Assembly (NCBI GenBank): GCA_034211275.1
Contig: JAXHTF010000050.1
Coordinates: 1 to 35,825 of the forward strand
DNA: 35,825 bases
Direction of reading: 5' to 3'
DNA from: Acidobacteriota bacterium
GTDB lineage: Bacteria; Acidobacteriota; Thermoanaerobaculia; Multivoradales; JAHZIX01
Shown here: positions 1 through 18,500 of the stretch, piece by piece
Position numbering within the stretch: position 1 is the first letter of the stretch
Layout: each line of letters opens with the position of its first letter
Made by a program: the position numbers and the translations under genes
The notes under the pieces: model-generated
Told to the model about the DNA's origin: nothing
Seen by the model: the letters and a program-made list of their open reading frames with translations, nothing else
Databases searched by the model: none

Positions 1-218
1 GCCCCGCAACGCGTAGAGCTGGGAGACGTGGTAGGCCGGCGTATCCCCCTCCAGCTGGTCGAGGAACCACAACTGCTGCTGGGGAAAGGAGAGGGGAAAG
101 AAGCGCGGCTTGGCCTGCTTCTGGCGCATCAGCTTCTCCAGCAGCCGCCGCCGCTCCGCGCCGCTGAGCCCTTCCAAGTCCCGCGACGTCAGGTTCACCG
201 GCTTCTTCTCTTCCGAGC

Positions 219-222
<4 letters not shown>
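1..222 (-). CDS. NRPS, N-terminal fragment (condensation domain start), runs off left edge
   Basis: Seventy-four codons are open from an ATG at 222-220 to the window edge. The first residues (MSSEEKKPVNLTSRDLEGLS) lead into a charged helix with the pattern RRRLLEKLMRQK. Next comes FFPLSFPQQQLWFLDQLEG at about residues 44-62, which is the C1 core motif (SxAQxxLW) of an NRPS condensation domain. The ATG overlaps the stop of the upstream hybrid NRPS-PKS as ATGA. A GAGGAGG Shine-Dalgarno sequence lies 7 bases before it, inside the upstream gene. The protein is therefore the next station of the same assembly line and should accept the beta-ketoacyl chain from the last carrier domain of its neighbour. 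The helix before the C domain resembles the one at the start of that neighbour and may be a docking element. Nothing past the start of the C domain is visible, so later domains and substrate are unknown. Confidence 0.9.
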
Positions 223-7696
<7,474 letters not shown>

Positions 7697-7700
<4 letters not shown>

Positions 7701-10700
7701 GAAGCCTCCTCCAGGGCCATCATCTGTTCCAGCAGAACTTCGACTTCGGCGTCGGAGAGATTGTCGACGGAATCCAGCAGTCGCCGGGCGCCGTCAGCAT
7801 CGAGCTCACCCCGATCGAGGCCACCTGTATCGAGAACGCCGGAGGAACCTCCGGGCAGATCCCCATCGAGCTCCCGGAGAAGATCCGATGTGCCGACGGC
7901 AGCGCCGGTGGCAGCCGGTCCGGAGCTCCTCGCTGCCCCGCTTGCGGGCGAGATCTTCTGGGTCAGGTCGGCAGCCAGCTCCTCGATGCTCGGCCCCTGG
8001 AGGAATTGCACCACCGAGAGCTCGACCCCGAGATCCGACTCCACCCGATTCTTGATCTCCACCGCCATTAGGGAATCGAGGCCCAGGCGATTGAGGGGGC
8101 GTTCCAGGTCCAGCCGTTCCACCGGCAGCTCCAACACCTGGGCCACCTGCTCGGCGAGATAGTCGACCATCTCGTCGCCGCTCATCCCGGCGGCGGCAGC
8201 ATCCCCCGCCGAAGATTCCTGGGGCGCCTCCAGCGGCGGTGCCGAAAGCTCCAGCAGCCGCCGCAGACTCGGGGCCGAGGAGGCCGCAGGATAGGCGTCG
8301 AACCACACCGGCCACTCCGCCGGCAGGGCGGTGACCACCGCCGGGGTGTCGTCGGTGCCCAACCAGCCGTCGAGCCAGTCGAAGGCCTGCTGGGGCGACA
8401 GCGCCTCCATCCCTTGGGGCGCGCTGACCCCCTCCCGGGCGGCCATGCCGATGCCCTCCCAGCCGGGCCACCGGATGCTCAACGCCGGCAAGGAGCGCGC
8501 CCGGCGATATTCCGCCAGCGCGTCGAGGAAGGCGTTGGCGCCGGCATAGACCGCCAACCGGGGCGAGGCCAGGACTGCAGAGACCGAGGAATAGAGCACG
8601 AAGAAGTCCAGTTCCGCCGAGGACCCGAAGACCGCGTGCAGGTTGAGACCGCCCACCACCTTGGGCGCCAACACCGCCACCGTCTCCTCCGTGGACAGCT
8701 CGTGAACACCGTTGATGGAGACCAGCCCGGCGGCATGGATGACCCCTCGGATCTCCGGGGCACCGACTTGCCGGCGCTCTTCCACCAGCTGCTCCAATGC
8801 CGTCCGGTCCCCGACATCCAGCGCCACCGTTTCGACCTCGGCCCCGCCCCGGCGCAGCTCTGCCAGCGCCCTCAGACGGGTCAGGGAGAGCTGGTCCTGG
8901 GCTTCCGGATCCGGCACCGTCCGGCCCACCAAGACCAGGTGGCGAGCTCCGTGGCGAAGCAGCCAGCTGGCGGTGGCGAGGCCCAGGTCTCCCAGACCTC
9001 CGGTGATCAAGTAGGCGGCGTCGGGGCGTATCTGCACCGTCCCGGTGGGTTCGGGACCGGCAGGGACCAGCCGCGGCACCAGCCGCTGACCGCTGCGCAG
9101 AGCGATCTGGTCCTCGCGGGCACCGGTGGTGGCGGAGAGCAATTCCTCCGTCAGCGCCTCGATGGACGCGGTGATGGGCAGCGAGGGATCCAGGTCCACC
9201 AAGCCGCCCCAATGGGCCGGCTGCTCCTGGGCGAAGGTGCGGCCGAAACCCCACAGCGCCGCCGTCGGCAGACTCGCGCCCCGGGCCGCACCGGCCACCG
9301 TCTGGGCACCATGGGTGACCAACCACAAGCGGCCGCCGCGCTTGAACGCCGTCAAGCCCTGATGCAGCCGCACCGCATCCAAGACTCCCGTGGTCTCATC
9401 CTGCTCCTCGCCCCCGGTGGCCAGCAGCACCACCCCGGCGAAGGTGGAGGGCAGCGGGCCGTGGGCACTCTCCAGGGCCGCCCACAGCAGCTCGCCGGTG
9501 GGCAGCCGCGGCTCCTCCGAACCGGCACCGGCGGCCACCGTCACCGCCGCACCGTGGCGCTGCAGGGCCCGGGCCAGGGCCTGCACCGCGGGCCGCTCCC
9601 GGCCCACCACCAGCCACGAGCCGGGAGCCGCGGCCGGCAGCGCCGGCGAGACCGGAGACCAGTCCATCTTGAGCAGCGGCCCCATCTTCAGCGCCTCGGC
9701 TCCAGGCTCCGCCACCGAAGCATCGCCGGAGGATTCCCGTCTCTGCTCCAAGCGCTGGACGATCAACCCATCGCAGGTGGCCACCGCCTCCCCCACCGGG
9801 TCGAAGAGCTCGATGCGCGCGCGCAGTCGATGCTCCTCGTCGGACACCGGCGAAACCCGGGCACGGCACCACAGCTCGGAGGCCGGTGGCCGATGAATGC
9901 GGAAGCTCTCCAGCAGCACCGGGAGCCAGGGCACCCGGTCGCCGCCCCCCACCTCCGGGGGAATCGCCGCCGCCAGAGTTTGCCAGGCGGCGTCCAGGAG
10001 CGCCGGGTGCAGGCGATAGGACAGCGCCTCCGCCACCAGGGCCTGAGGCGTCTCGATGCGCGCCAGGGCTTCGGCCCCCCGGCTGTGGATCTCGGCGATG
10101 CCGCGATGGCAGGGGCCGTAGTCCAGCCCCAGGGAACGCAGATGAGCGTAGTGCTCCCCGCCGGGATGAGCCGCTCCCAGCGCCTCTCGGAGAGCTCCCA
10201 GGTCCGCGGCTTCAGGACCCGAGGTAGACGCCGCCTCCTCACCCACCTGCCCCTGGGTCACCTGCCCCTGGGTCACCTGTCCCCGGGTTACCTGCCCCCG
10301 GGCATAGAGCTGCGGCTCGCGCCCGCCGTGGGACGCCAGGCAGCGGAAGCTCCACCGATCATCCTCCTGCGGGCCGGGTTCCAGCTCCAGCCGCAGGGTG
10401 ACGCTGCCGTCCTCCGGCAGGAAGAGGGCACGCAGGACCTCCACATGGCGGACTTCCCGGTCGCCGGCCCCCCACTCCTTCTCCGCCGCTTCCTGGACCA
10501 TCTCCAGATAGCAGGCGGCGGGCAGCACCAGGGCGCCCTGGACCCGGTGATCGTCGAGGAAGGGGTAAGGCTCCACACCCACCTCCGTCTCCCAGACGAA
10601 GCTCGTTGCATCGTCTCGGGAGTCCGGGTCCGCGGTGCGCTGCCCCAGCCAGGGGAAAGCCGTTTCCCCGGCCGCCGGCCGCCGGGAGCCGTCGCCCGCT

Positions 10701-13700
10701 GCGGCGTCCTGCCAGCGGGGATCGCCGGGGACGCCGTCGAGCCAGTGCCGTTCCGGCTCGAACGGATAGGTGGGCAAGGCCACCGCCGGACCGTCGAAGA
10801 GAGCCTCCCAGCGCGGATCGCAGCCGTGGGCGTAGAGCCCGCCGAGGGCATCGAGGACGGCCCGCCCATCGTCGATGTCCCGATGCAGGGAGCCCAGGAG
10901 GGCCACCGAGCCGGTGGGCAGCGCGCGGCGGGCCATGGACAGGAGGGTGGGGTGCGGCCCCACTTCCAAGAGCACCTCGCAACCGAGCTCCACCAGATGC
11001 GCCACGCTGTCGGCGAAACGCACCGTGGACAGGGCGTGGCGGCGCCAGTAGGCGGCGTCCGGAGCAACCCCCTCCGCCAGCGCCTGGCCGTCGAGGTTGG
11101 AGATCAGCGGCACTTTCGGCGGGCGGTAGCTGAACTTCTTGGCGAAAGCCTCGAAGCGATCCATCACCGGCTCCAGGAGCGGTGAATGGAAGGCGTGAGA
11201 GACCTTCAGCCGCCGGGATTCCACATCCTCCGCGGCGAGGGTCCGGATGGCCCGCTGGATCTCCTCCGCGGAGCCCGAGAGGACGGTGCTGCCGGGGCCG
11301 TTGACCGCCGCCACGGAGACATCCAAACCGGCGTCCTGAATGATCCGTAGGACTCGCTGTTCCCCCTCCCGCACCGACGCCATGGCACCGCCTTCCGGCA
11401 GCTCCTGCATCAGCCGGCCGCGCTCGGCCACCAGCTCCAGAGCCTCTTCCAGCTCGAGAACGCCGGCGACACAGGCGGCCACGTACTCGCCGACGCTATG
11501 CCCCAAGACCATGTCCGGCTCGATGCCCCAGCTGCGCCACAGCTCCGCCAGGGAGTATTCGAGAGCGAAGAGGGCGGGCTGGGTGAAGGCGGTTTGGTGT
11601 AGCAGCTCCGACTCCCAGCCCTCGCCGTGGATCACCGTCAGGAGGGGATATTGCAGACGCTCCTCCAAGACCGCGGCGCAGCGGTCGAGGGCCTGTCGGA
11701 AGACCGGCTCGCGCTGGTAGAGGACGCGGCCCATGCCCGGGTATTGGGCACCCTGGCCGGTGAATAGAAAACCCAGCCGCGGTGGCCGGCCGGCGGGACG
11801 GCGGCCGTTGCGTACCTCCGCCGGACCCGCGGTGGCGAAACGCTGCAGTTGGTGAGCGGCTTCCTCCGCCCCCTCCGCCACCAACGCCAAGCGCTCCTCG
11901 AAGTGGCTGCGGCGCCGGGCCGCCGACGGGATGACCGCTCCCCAAGGGCTCTGGGCTTTCGCAGTCTGGGGCTCCACCAGGAACCGGGAGAAGCTAGCCG
12001 CCTGGCGCCGCAGCGCGCCTTCGGTGCGCGCCGAGAGCACCAGCAGCTGGGGTCCTTCGAGAACCGGTGCCGGCTCCGGAGGCGGTCCCTCGGCGAGCAC
12101 CACGTGGCAATTGGTGCCGCCGAAGCCGAAGGAGCTGACCCCCGCCACCCGCCGCCGCTCGCACCGCGGCCAGGGCTCCGGGGCGGTGGGTACCCGCACC
12201 GGCAGACTGGCCCAGGAGAGGCGCGGGTTGGGCTCCTCGAAGTGTAGATGGGGCGGCACCGTGGCGTGCTCCAGGCTGAGCACCGTCTTGATCAGGCCGG
12301 CGATGCCGGCGGCGGCCTCCAGGTGGCCGATATTGGTCTTCGCGGAAGCGAGAAAGAAGGGAGTCTCGAGATCCCGCCCCGCTCCCAGCACCGCGTCGAG
12401 AGCCCGCACCTCGATGGGGTCGCCCAGGGGCGTGCCGGTGCCGTGGGCCTCCACCAGGTCGACCTCCGAACCGCTCACCTTCGCCGCCGCCAGGGCCCGG
12501 CGCAGGACGTCCTCCTGAGCGCGGCCGTTGGGGGCGGTGAGGCCATTGCTGCGGCCGTCCTGATTGATCGCCGAGCCGAGGACTACCGCCAGCACCCGGT
12601 CACCGTCCCGCTGAGCGTCGCTCAGCCGCTTCAGGGCCACCATGCCGCAACCCTCGCCGCGGACATAGCCGTCGGCGGCGGCGTCAAAGGTCTTGCAACG
12701 GCCGTCGGAGGCCATCATCCGAGCCTGGGAGAAGGTGACGGTCCAATCCGGCGACAGCATCAGGTTGACCCCGCCGGCCAGGGCCAGGTCGCACTCGCCG
12801 TCCCGCAGGCTGCGACAGGCGTAGTGCACCGACACCAGGGACGACGAGCAGGCGGTATCCAAAGACACGCTGGGTCCCCGCAGATCGAGCAGGTAGGAGA
12901 GCCGGTTGGCGGCGATGCTGGCGGCGTTGCCGGTGCCGGCGTAGGCGTCGATGAGCTCCGGCGCGCCGTATTGGAGATGCCGGTAATCGTTGGTGGAGAT
13001 ACCGACGAAGACACCGGTGGCGGAGCCTTCCAGCTCGCCGGGTACTACCCCGGCGTGCTCCAAAGCGCTCCAGGCCACCTCCAGGAGGAGCCGCTGCTGG
13101 GGATCCATGCGCGCCGCTTCCCGGGGCGAAATACCGAAGAAGTCGGCGTCGAAGCGATCCACCTGCTCCAGGAAGCCACCCCAGCGGGTATTGCTCTTTC
13201 CCGGTGTCGCCGCTTCGGGGGCGTAAAGCGCCTCGGCGTCCCAGCGCTCCGCCGGCACCGGCCGGATGGCGTCGACACCGTCCTCCAGCAGTCGCCAGAA
13301 GGCCTCGGGGCCGTCGGCGCCGGGAAAACGGCAGCCCACCCCCACCACGGCGATGGGCTCGCCGGGGCTCGGTGCTGCCGCCGCGGTCGGTACGGCAGCG
13401 GCGCCGGAGCTCACGGCGGATCCCTTGGCCTCGGTGAGGAAGCTCGCCACCTGCTCCACCGTCGGATGCTCGTAGAGCAGGGTCGCCGGCAGCTCCCGGT
13501 CGAGCCAATCCTCCAGCTCACCGGTGAGGCTGACGGCAGCGGCGGAATCGAGGCCGTAGCGGGCGAAGGGTTGGGTGCGGTCCAGCTCCTCCGGGGAAAA
13601 GCCCAGGCGGGCGCCCAGGCGCTCGGTGAGCCAGGCCTCGATCTCCCGGCGGCGGCGCAACGACTCGTCATCCGCCGCCGCGATCCCCTCGCCGGGGGTC

Positions 13701-15478
13701 GCCGGTGCCACGGCCGGGGGCCGGCGGGCGGTGTGCTCCGCCACGATCTCCAGCTCGCCGTCGAGGAATGCCTGGCGAGTGCCGGCGCGCTGAATCTTGC
13801 CGCTGGAGGTCTTGAGAATGCTCCCCCGGCGGATCAGGCGCAGGCCCCAAACTTCGATGTCGTGGGCCTCCGAAACCGCCTGGCGTACGGCGCCGGCGAG
13901 CTCCTCCAGCTGGTCCGGCTGGAAGCTGCGCTCCACCTCCGCCGCCACCACCAGCCGCTCCTCGCCGCCCTCCTCCACGGAAAAGGCAGCGCAGGAGTTG
14001 GTGCGCAGCAAGTCGTGGCAGCTCTCCACCGTCACCTCGATGTCCTGGGGGAAGTGGTTGGAGCCGCGGATGATGATCAGATCCTTCATCCGGCCGGAGA
14101 CGTAGAGCTCGCCGTCCTGCAGGAAGCCCAGATCGCCGGTGCGCAGGTAGGTGGTATCGGACTCGCTGCCGTCCCCCTGCACCAGGCGGGCCCGGAAGAC
14201 CGGCTCGCTGTCCCGCTCCCGGCGCCAGTAGCCCCCGGCGACGCTGGGGGACGCGGTCCACACCTCCCCCACCACACCAGTGGGGCGGCGGCGGCGGGTC
14301 TCGGGATCGACGATGACCACCTCCACGTCCCCGTTGGCGGTGCCACAGCTCACCACCGAGCGGACCGTCGCCCCCGGCAGCGCCTTCTCGACCCGCCCTT
14401 CCTCGAGGCCGGCGGCATCGACCTCCAGCACTCTCGCCTGGGGCTCTCGGGTCTCCCGCGTGGTCACCAACAGCGTCGCCTCCGCCAGGCCGTAGGCCGG
14501 GTAGAAGGCGCTACGGCGAAAACCGCAGGGCTCGAAGGCCTTGAGGAAGCGCTCTACGGTCTCGGCACGAATCACCTCGGCGCCGCAGCTCGCCACCCGC
14601 CAGACGCTGAGGTCGAGGCCTTTGCGGCGCTTCTCCGGAATCCGCTCGACGCAGTGGTCGTAGCCGAAGTTGGGCGCGGCGCTGTGGGTCACCCGATATC
14701 GGCTGATGGTCTGCAGCCAGCGCAGGGGCCGGCGCAAGAAGGCCAGGGGCGAGAGGATGTACGCGGGAATACCGCTGAACGCCGGCTGCATCAGCCCTTC
14801 CACCAGACCGTAGTCGTGGAAGTAGGGCATCCAGGTGGTGGCCGCGCTCTCGCTGCCGTAATTCCAGCGCCGGCGGTTGTAGCTCAGATTGTGCAGGATG
14901 TGGCTGTGCCCGATCATCACCCCTTTGGGCGCCGAGGTGGAACCGGAGGTGTATTGCAAGTAAGCCAGAGTCTCCGCCGTCAGCTCCGGACGGCGCCATT
15001 CCTCGGACCAGTCCACCGGCGTCTTCTCCGTCGCCAGCCGCGGTAGGCGGCCCAGCGCCGGCAGGCTGTCGTCGACCTTCTCCAACAGCTCGAGGATGCC
15101 CGCGGTGCCGAGGATGATGGAGGCTTCCGAATCTTCGACGATGGTCTGCAGCCGCGGCAGGGAACGCTTCAGGCGGGCGGCGTCCGGCGGCGGTGCCGGG
15201 ATGGCGATGATGCCGGCGTAGAGGCAGCCGTAGAAGCCGGCGAGAAAGTCCAGGCCACCGGGAGGATAGAGCAACAGAGCGCGCTCCCCGGGACGGTGTC
15301 GCTGGGCCAACAGGGCCGCTACCGCGCGCGCTCGGCGATCCAGCTCGCCGTAGGTCCACTGAGCCCCCTCTTCATCACCGTCCACCATGTAGGTGTAGGC
15401 ACGGCGCTGGGGCTGCTCCTGAGCCCGCCGCTGCAGAACGTCCACGAAGGTCTGAGCCTTCGTCATCTCGTCGCTCAT
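7697..15478 (-). CDS. FAAL-loaded type I PKS: FAAL-ACP-KS-AT-DH-KR-ACP
   Basis: This 2593-residue starter enzyme activates a fatty acid as acyl-AMP, loads its own ACP and extends the chain once with malonate. FAAL is at about 1-590, with YTSGSTSAPKG at 176, the FAAL-type stretch FLRRPLRWLQ, YLRTGDLG and SSGKIQ (Lys561). ACP has GLDSAAAV (Ser645). KS has DTACSSS (Cys877), EAHGTGT and KTNIGHLE. AT has GHSVGEY (Ser1328) and HAFH, so malonyl. DH has HRVQGALVLP (His1644) and LHPALLDAAW (Asp1829). KR has GGLGDLG at 2160 with Ser2298 and Tyr2311. The last ACP has GLDSLMAV (Ser2469), followed by a tail with LSDAEVEVLLEQMM. There is no enoylreductase or methyltransferase, so a 2-enoyl chain two carbons longer than the starter is predicted. 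The ATG has GGAG 9 bases upstream. A short [T/A][Q/R]GQV repeat sits inside the DH at 1726-1745. The gene starts a second acyl chain in this locus and is coupled by ATGA to the next gene. Confidence 0.97.
10244..10303 (-). repeat. 15-base coding minisatellite in the DH domain (4 units)
   Basis: Four tandem 15-base units are present, two of them identical (plus strand cacctgcccctgggt) and two differing by a few bases. In frame they encode ARGQV-TRGQV-TQGQV-TQGQV, residues 1726-1745 of the FAAL-PKS. The array lies between the catalytic His1644 and Asp1829, so probably in the linker between the two hotdog halves of the dehydratase. The 15-base period keeps the frame, so copy number can vary without breaking the gene. 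Confidence 0.9.
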
Positions 15479-15493
15479 TCCAGATCACTCCGT

Positions 15494-15516
15494 CAAAACA
15501 CGCTCGCTGGGAGCGT
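15494..15516 (-). terminator. Hairpin with short T-run, possible intrinsic terminator or attenuator
   Basis: On the minus strand a perfect 6-bp stem ACGCTC / GAGCGT with loop CCAGC (15516-15500) is followed directly by GTTTTG. It sits in the 99-base gap between the block 1 NRPS stop and the FAAL-PKS start, ending only a few bases before the latter's GGAG ribosome site. The T-run is just four bases, so termination would be partial at best. It could instead be an attenuator that also affects translation of the FAAL-PKS. Seen by eye; no folding energy was calculated. Confidence 0.35.
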
Positions 15517-15539
15517 CAGTCCAGCCCTACAAGCTTCCC

Positions 15540-15581
15540 TGTTCGGGCTTCATAGTCCGGGCTTCATAGTCCGAGCTTCAT
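15540..15581 (-). repeat. Three 14-base tandem repeats across the stop codon of the block 1 NRPS
   Basis: Read on the minus strand, ATGAAGCTCGGACT, ATGAAGCCCGGACT and ATGAAGCCCGAACA follow one another without a gap. The first copy contains the TGA stop of the upstream NRPS within its ATGA. Each copy offers an ATG, but the 14-base spacing puts them in different frames and none leads into a recognisable protein. The rest of the gap to 15479 holds only the hairpin and the ribosome site of the next gene. Confidence 0.85.
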
Positions 15582-18500
15582 GGGCCTCCCGCCGCGGAAC
15601 GCGACGAGGAGTCCGGAATCTCTTCCAACCGATCGAGGATCAGGGACACCACCACCGCCGCCAGCCGGGCCACGGAAGGGGTCTCGAAAACTTGCCGCAG
15701 AGGCAGATCGACGCCGAAGCTCTGCCGCACCTGGGCCACCAGGCGGGTGGCCAGGAGGGAATGGCCACCGAGGTCGAAGAAGCCGTCGAAGGCTCCCACT
15801 CGGGGTACCCCCAGGAGCTCGCCGAAGAGCTCGGCGATCTTGCGTTCGGTCTCGTTGCGCGGCGCCACGTAGGTACGCGCCGGCGGCAGTGCCCCGGTCT
15901 CCGGCGCCGGCAGAGCGGAACGGTCCACCTTGCCGCCGGGGCCCCGGGGCAGAGAGCCGAGGACGGTGAACACCGCCGGCACCATGTACTCCGGCAACTC
16001 CCCCCGCAGCTTTGCCCGCAACACTTCCGGCGTCGGTGCCGCGTGGCCGTCGGCGAGGGATAGGTACGCCGCCAGACGGCCTTGTTGGGTCCCCGTGGCG
16101 ATGGCCGTCACCACCGCTTCCGAGACCTCCGGCTGGGCCATCAGATGAGCTTCGATCTCCCCCGGCTCGACGCGGTAGCCCTCGACCTTGATCTGACCGT
16201 CCTTGCGGCCCAAGAAACACAGGCTGCCGTCCTTCTGCCAGCAGGCCAGATCCCCGGTGCGCAACAGCCGCGCGCCGGCCTCTTCGCCGAAGGGTGAGGG
16301 CACGAAGCGGGCGGCGGTGTCCGCCGGCCGGTCGCGGTAGCCCTGGGCCACCCCCGTCCCTCCCAAGCACAGCTCGCCGGGCACTCCCGGAGGCACCGCC
16401 CGGCCGTGGCGATCGAGGACGTAGGTGGTGACGTTGGGAATGGGGGTGCCGATGGTCACCTCCGGCGGCGCCGGCAGCTCCACTTCCACCTCCGGCAACC
16501 CCTGGCCGAAAGCGCCCAGCTCGGCGCTGGTGGCCACCACCGTGGCCTCCGTGGGCCCGTAGGTGTTGAGCAGCCGAATGGGTGGACCGAAGCGCTGGCG
16601 CCACTGCTCGAGGACGTAGGGCTCGAGACGTTCGCCCCCCACCACCATCAAGCGCAGCCGATTGGGCAGCACCACCGCACCCTCGCTGTCCAGCACCAGG
16701 CGGTGCCAGAAGGAGGTGGGAAGGTCCAGCACCGTCACCTCGAGCGCCTCGCAGGCATGGAGGAAGGACCGCAGAGAGGTGATCATCTCGTCCTCCCGCA
16801 GAACCACCGACGCTCCCACCGCCAGAGCCGGGAAGATCTCTTCGACGCTGGCGTCGAAGGCCAGGGAGGAGAATTGCAGCACCTTGTCCGTGGGCTGCAG
16901 CTCCATCTCCGCCATCGCCCAGCGCGTGTGGTTGAGCAGCGAGCGATGATCCACCATCACCACCCGCGGCGTGCCGGTGCTGCCGGAGGTGGCCACCAGG
17001 TAGGCGCGGGCGCTGAGGGTCGGCAGGGGCCGCGGCGGCGCCGGTTCGAGGGCGGTGATGCGCGGCCACTCGGTATCCAGGCACAGGGCCTCCACCTCGC
17101 CGGGGACACCGCCCTCCACCAGGTTCGAGCGCGTGAGGAGGAGCTGAACCCCCGCCGCCACCAGCTGCCGGCGCACTCGCCGGCGGGGAATCAGAAGATC
17201 CACCGGCAGGTAAGCGGCGCCGGCCTTGAGCACGCCGTAGAGTGCCACCAGCTGCTCCGGCGAGCGCTCCATCCACAGCGCCACCACCGAGCCCGGACCG
17301 ATGCCCCGACGCTGGAGCTCCGCCGCCATCTGCCCCGAGCGCCGGTCCAGCTCGCCATAGGTCAGACGCACGCCCCGGCGGCTGGTCACCGCCGCAGCGT
17401 CGGGATGCTCCGCCGCCCAGAGGGACATCAGCCGGTGCACCGGCTCCCTTCCCTCCCAATCCTTGGCGGTGTCGTTGGACCGCTCCACCACCTGCCGGCG
17501 CTCGGAAGCGGTGAGAGCCAGGGGCCCCGCGGGGGTGGTGTGGGGCGCCGCCAGCATGCGCTGCAGGAGCAACTCCAGCCGCGCCAGCAACTGCTCCGCC
17601 CGCGGCCGGTCGAGGCGGCTACTGTCGAAGCTCAGCTCCAACACCAGCTCGTCGCCGGGGAAGACGAAGAGGGAGAGGGGGTAGTTGGAGCGTTCCTCGG
17701 CGTGCACCGACAACACCTCGATGCCGTGGCGCCCCTCCAGCAGGCCGCCCTCCACCGGGTAGTTCTCGAAGATCACCAGGGTCTCGAAGAGGGCGTCCCC
17801 CCAAGGCACCTCGCTCCAGCGCTGAATCTGCTCCAGGGCGCAGAACTCGAACTGCCGGGCCTCCACCTGCTCGCGCTGCATCTGCTGCAGCCAGGAGGTC
17901 ATGGAGCGGTCCCAGGGCAGGCGCGTGCGCACCGGCAGAGCGTTGATGAACAACCCCAGCGTGTTCTCGAAGCCACCCTCGCGGCCGGAGACCACGTTGC
18001 CGAAGACCACCTCGTCCTGGCCGCTTTGCTCGTGCAGCAGCAGCGCCCAGGCCCCCTGGATGAGGGTGTTCTGGGTCAGCATCAGCTGCCGGGACACCGA
18101 CGCCAGGCGCGCCGTCTCGGACGAGCTGATGCGACATTGGCAGCGGTCGTGGATCGGCGCGGCGGCGGTGCGGGCACGGTCCCCGGGGAGCCGGGTGGGA
18201 GTGCGCAATCCGTTCAGCCGGCGGCGCCAGAAGACCTCCGCCTTCACCGGATCCTGTTCCTGGAGCCAGCGTAGATAGTCAGCGTAGGCCGGGGCCTCAC
18301 CGAGGGATAGGCGCTGCCCCTGAAGCGACGCCCGGTAGGCCTTGAGAGCTTCCCGGAACATCAGCGACAGGGACCAACCGTCGAGCACCAGGTGGTGGTA
18401 GCTGAGCACGAAGCGGTAGGCTGCGGCGTCCACCTGGAAGAGGGCGAAGCGCACCAGCGGCGGCCGCTCCAGGTCAAAGCCCTGCTCTCGATCCTGCTCC

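Noticed and set aside
8414-11185. 923-codon plus-strand open frame opposite KR, DH and AT of the FAAL-PKS
   Set aside because: A shadow of a well-supported gene; no domain, no ribosome site and low-complexity composition.
12248-15046. 932-codon plus-strand open frame opposite KS and FAAL
   Set aside because: Same reason: antisense to intact catalytic motifs, with composition explained by GC-rich third positions.
16406-18274. 622-codon plus-strand open frame opposite the last C-A of the block 1 NRPS
   Set aside because: Antisense shadow without protein features.
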